NCBI GenBank assembly: GCA_025464645.1 | Contig: JAODGF010000118.1 | Coordinates: 3,135 to 10,673 of the forward strand | Direction: 5' to 3' | Source of the DNA: Methanosarcinales archaeon | GTDB taxonomy: Archaea > Halobacteriota > Syntropharchaeia > Alkanophagales > Methanospirareceae | Length of the DNA: 7,539 nt | In this document: positions 5,251 through 7,539 of the stretch, piece after piece | Numbering within the stretch: the first letter of the stretch is position 1 | How the letters are laid out: every line of letters begins with the position of its first letter | Translations under genes and position numbers: made by a program | The notes under the pieces: generated by a model | What the model saw: the letters and a program-made list of their open reading frames with translations, nothing else | Databases searched by the model: none | What the model was told of the DNA's origin: nothing

Positions 5251-6090
5251 ATGGCAAAAATAAGAGCGGGTGTGGTCGGCTGCGGCGCAATCGGAAGTGA
5301 AATATGCAAGTCAATAGACAGTGAGTCGGGCTTAGGAATAGAACTGAAACTTTTGATAGACAAGCATCCAGAGAATATAGAAAGACTGTGTAAAAAGCTG
5401 AAAAATAAGCCAGATATAATAAAATCTGATAGTACGAAGTTGGATGAAACTTTAACCGAGGTTGATCTGCTAATAGAATGCGCGTCGCAGGCTGCGGTTC
5501 GTGAGTTTGTGATACCCGCCTTAAAGCAGGGTAAGGATGCAATGATATTAAGCGTTGGTGCGCTGTTATGTGAGCCGGGTCTATTTGAAGAACTCGAGAG
5601 TATATCAAAGGAGAAGGGGTGTAGAGTGTATATCCCTTCAGGTGCGGTAGCAGGGATAGATGGATTGAAATCCGGCGCTGTTGGCGGAATACAGTCAGTG
5701 GAATTAAGGACAAGAAAGCCGCCATCAGGATTTGAAGGGAATGAGTATGTGAAAGAAAAGGGGATAGATTTGTCTTCGATCGAAAGGGAGAAAACGTTGT
5801 TCACCGGATCTGCGAAGGAAGCAGTGAAATATTTTCCAGAGAACGTGAACGTAGCTGCTTCTTTAAGCCTTGCAGGTATAGGTTCAGAGGCTACGCGCGT
5901 GACGATAGTTGCAGACCCATCCACGATGGAGAATGTGCATGAGATAAAGGTGCGAGGGGAATTTGGTAAATTATTCGTGCGCGTGGAGAACGTTCCTTCG
6001 CGAGCAAATCCAAAGACGAGCTATTTAGCTGCTCTTTCTGCAATTGCAACCCTGAAGAGTATTTCCTATCCGATAAGGGTCGGGACATAA
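5251..6090 (+). CDS. nadX: L-aspartate dehydrogenase (NadX)
   Basis: NAD(P)+-dependent oxidation of L-aspartate to iminoaspartate, the substrate NadA condenses with dihydroxyacetone phosphate to form quinolinate. It replaces the FAD-dependent oxidase NadB and needs no oxygen or fumarate. The 279-residue protein begins with a Rossmann fold, GVVGCGAIGSEI (7-18), followed by IECASQAAVREF (75-86) and SVGAL (101-105). The catalytic/dimer domain shows the family signature YIPSGAVAGIDGLKSGA (127-143), TRKPP (154-158), FPENVNVAASLSLAGIG (195-211) and the region VHEIKVRGEFG (229-239), whose His230 is the candidate catalytic histidine. ENVPSRANPKTSYLAALSAIATL (246-268) closes the fold. Length is slightly above the usual 240-270. 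Divergent from nadC; no nadA in the window. A T-rich stretch at 6111-6122 just after the stop could end its transcript. Confidence 0.95.
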   Translation: MAKIRAGVVGCGAIGSEICKSIDSESGLGIELKLLIDKHPENIERLCKKLKNKPDIIKSDSTKLDETLTEVDLLIECASQAAVREFVIPALKQGKDAMILSVGALLCEPGLFEELESISKEKGCRVYIPSGAVAGIDGLKSGAVGGIQSVELRTRKPPSGFEGNEYVKEKGIDLSSIEREKTLFTGSAKEAVKYFPENVNVAASLSLAGIGSEATRVTIVADPSTMENVHEIKVRGEFGKLFVRVENVPSRANPKTSYLAALSAIATLKSISYPIRVGT

Positions 6091-6103
6091 AATAAAAAAT
6101 AAC

Positions 6104-6766
6104 TCACGGTGTTTTAATTTTTGACGTATAAGCTATTACCTTATAGAACTCGAACGAGCCACTCGCCGTGGACTCCTCCTCATACGACCATTTGGACCCT
6201 CCGTCTGAACTATTCACGACATACATACTCACGCCGGCAGACACTTTTCCGTTAGCTAAAGCTCCTTCTTTTTGCCCTCCTGCATATATTTTGTACTGTA
6301 AGCAGTCATCGGTTATTCCTACTTTAGTCGTTGTCGCAGTTAGCACATTAGTCCCTGTCAGTTTACTATAAGCATTCGTTTTCTTGCTGCTGTATCCGGA
6401 ATAAATTGAAGTTAGACCTATATTTTCGGTCATGCCCATAGCGCCCCCTTCCGTGCTATTCCCTTCGGCTGCATAACAGAAATTGAAAATGGAGTTGGTT
6501 TCCAATCCCTTTATAGTGTCGAGAGAATGATATAGGGATGAATTGTCACTGTTTGTACCCACGGCGTTGAATGAATACTGAACCTCTTTTTGATTAGCCA
6601 TTTCATACGAAATGAATTTGCTTTTATAATTATCATTTGCTTTTATAGCGCAGTTGCCCGTCAGATTATAAGAGAAAGAAACGCCAGCATTTACGCTACC
6701 AATAACGTAAACCAACGTGAATATCGCAATCATTGCTCCGATAGACGCCAATCTTCTTGTGTTCAT
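6104..6766 (-). CDS. Secreted protein of unknown function, paralogue A
   Basis: Function not recognised. The 220-residue product starts with a clear Sec signal peptide: MNTRR, a hydrophobic core about residues 6-24 and a probable cleavage site after Val-Asn-Ala27. The mature part is rich in Ser, Thr, Asn, Gly and Tyr with alternating patterns that suggest beta strands. It has three cysteines (39, 97, 155) and four N-glycosylation sequons (Asn34, 75, 103, 185), and shows no membrane anchor or sorting tail, so it is probably exported or surface-associated. Local similarity to the neighbouring secreted protein (QYSFNAVGTNSDNSS here against RYSLDLTARNSENAS there, plus a shared N-terminal V.(F/Y)SY...(D/E)NY pattern) indicates a diverged tandem duplicate. 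The ATG has a weak purine-rich AGAAAGAAG upstream. It converges with nadX across 13 bases. Secretion is confident; role unknown. Confidence 0.85.
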   Translation of the reverse strand: MNTRRLASIGAMIAIFTLVYVIGSVNAGVSFSYNLTGNCAIKANDNYKSKFISYEMANQKEVQYSFNAVGTNSDNSSLYHSLDTIKGLETNSIFNFCYAAEGNSTEGGAMGMTENIGLTSIYSGYSSKKTNAYSKLTGTNVLTATTTKVGITDDCLQYKIYAGGQKEGALANGKVSAGVSMYVVNSSDGGSKWSYEEESTASGSFEFYKVIAYTSKIKTP

Positions 6767-6775
6767 CTTCTTTCT

Positions 6776-6790
6776 CTATTGCTTCAATAG
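6776..6790 (-). repeat. Inverted repeat in the leader of secreted paralogue A
   Basis: CTATTG (6776-6781) and CAATAG (6785-6790) form a perfect 6-base inverted repeat with a 3-base loop, ending ten bases before the ATG at 6766. It could fold in the mRNA leader next to the ribosome-binding purines, or act as a DNA operator. The gene's own promoter should lie just upstream, but no convincing TATA box is visible there. Confidence 0.4.
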
Positions 6791-6804
6791 CGCTTATTCG
6801 CTTA

Positions 6805-6838
6805 AAGAAAAAGAAAAAAAGAGGGAAGAAAAATCCCT
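6805..6838 (-). terminator. Hairpin and T-tract terminator between the two secreted-protein genes
   Basis: Read on the minus strand, directly after the stop codon of the 231-residue gene, AGGGA (6834-6838) pairs with TCCCT (6822-6826) around a 7-base loop. The next bases are almost pure T (complement of the A-run at 6805-6820). This combines a short stem with the oligo-T signal archaeal RNA polymerase uses for termination. It suggests that the two tandem genes are at least partly separate transcription units. Confidence 0.6.
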
Positions 6839-7534
6839 TTACGGTGAACGTAGACAAAGGGGGCACACACGACTGTTATCGAGGTAGTTATTGGGGTACT
6901 GATAGTTGCGAGTTACATTGTAATCGGCTGTGAAGTTGAAATCTCCAAACCGCCCCCCTACATGGCTGGATATCCTTTCCTCTGAAAGAAGGGTATAATT
7001 TCCATTATCTCTTTCCCCCTCCATACTTGCAGCATCGAGAACAGCGTCAAAATTACCTTTACCCAATGCAGTGATAGCGTACCTCTGAGAGCCGTCATTG
7101 ATCCATCCCGCTGAAAAAAGCCGTAATGAGTCAACATCAGCAGAAAAACCGATTGCAGATTCATAACACGCTGCGAAATTGCCATCTTCGATTATCTTCG
7201 ATGCACCTGATTTTTCTGCTATATTCATGCCACGTAGCATCCTTGAAGAATTACTCAAATACAAGACATCAGTTTTTGTATTAACTTCGCTGTCTTCTGC
7301 TGAGAAGTCATGAATACAGCTTGCGTTTTCACTATTTCTCGCAGTCAGGTCGAGTGAATAGCGACTTCCCACGATAGGATTGCCCTGAGTATTAAAACGG
7401 TAGTTCTCATCTACCGTCATCCTGCCTGTCGTATCAGCACTGTAAGAATACCGGACAGAACTGCAAGAAGCGCTGCTTGCTGTTGCTAATGAGAGAAGAA
7501 TTGCTGCCATGACCAAAAGCGCTATTTTTTTCAT
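6839..7534 (-). CDS. Secreted protein of unknown function, paralogue B
   Basis: Function not recognised. The 231-residue product opens with a signal peptide, MKKIALLVMAAILLSLATAS, with likely cleavage near Ala22. The following Ser-Cys24 is only a poor lipobox (preceded by Ser-Ala-Ser), so lipid anchoring is doubtful. The mature part is Ser/Asn/Asp/Tyr rich and looks beta-stranded, with five N-glycosylation sequons (Asn70, 95, 179, 200, 206). Cysteines are at 24, 73, 123 and in a terminal CPLC (224-227) four residues from the end, which could be a metal or disulfide site. It resembles the downstream secreted paralogue around residues 27-45 and 58-72 and in its general layout. The ATG is five bases from the window edge, so its promoter and ribosome-binding site are not visible. 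Expressed ahead of paralogue A and separated from it by a hairpin terminator. Confidence 0.85.
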   Translation of the reverse strand: MKKIALLVMAAILLSLATASSASCSSVRYSYSADTTGRMTVDENYRFNTQGNPIVGSRYSLDLTARNSENASCIHDFSAEDSEVNTKTDVLYLSNSSRMLRGMNIAEKSGASKIIEDGNFAACYESAIGFSADVDSLRLFSAGWINDGSQRYAITALGKGNFDAVLDAASMEGERDNGNYTLLSEERISSHVGGRFGDFNFTADYNVTRNYQYPNNYLDNSRVCPLCLRSP

Positions 7535-7539
7535 TTTTT

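Noticed and set aside
5208..5924. Long minus-strand open frame of 238 codons opposite nadX
   Set aside because: It lies fully antisense to a well-supported enzyme gene and its translation is Ser/Pro/Leu-rich without any recognisable motif, as expected for a shadow frame.
7460..7476. Lipobox making paralogue B a lipoprotein
   Set aside because: The residues before Cys24 (Ser-Ala-Ser) miss the usual Leu/Val at -3, and an ordinary Ala-type cleavage site fits better.

Overview
The window looks like chromosomal DNA from a euryarchaeon. The clues are a PAC2-family proteasome-assembly chaperone homologue, TATA-box promoters 25-60 bases ahead of several starts with short or absent leaders, an archaeal-style NadX/NadC pair for NAD synthesis, and secreted proteins rich in N-glycosylation sequons. 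Overall style (moderate GC, AUA-rich codons, short operons) would suit a methanogen-related or anaerobic methane-oxidising lineage such as ANME-1/Methanophagales. That placement is an impression, not a demonstrated assignment.

Layout, left to right. Bases 1-1635 (+) hold the C-terminal two thirds of a P2-like P-type cation ATPase whose 5' end lies outside the window. Bases 1675-2435 (+) hold an intact HepT/MntA (HEPN/MNT, type VII) toxin-antitoxin pair with overlapping genes and clearly lower GC. It is followed at 2399-2612 by what reads as a frameshifted remnant of a third small gene, possibly a second HEPN protein. Bases 2669-4323 (+) hold three genes with a protein-quality-control flavour: a PAC2 chaperone homologue ending in an HbYX-type tail, an Hsp20 small heat-shock protein, and a 147-residue unknown with a C-terminal four-cysteine cluster that probably shares the Hsp20 transcript.

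Bases 4358-6090 hold nadC (-) and nadX (+), transcribed divergently from one 68-base AT-rich region. NadX makes iminoaspartate and NadC converts quinolinate to nicotinate mononucleotide; the linking enzyme NadA is not in the window. Bases 6104-7534 (-) hold two tandem genes for signal-peptide-bearing proteins of unknown function. They are probably diverged paralogues, separated by a hairpin plus T-tract terminator on their own strand.

The least explained parts are the broken reading frame after mntA, the four-cysteine protein beside hsp20, and the tandem secreted paralogues. No RNA genes, CRISPR arrays, insertion sequences or attachment sites were seen. No gene-free stretch exceeds about 235 bases.
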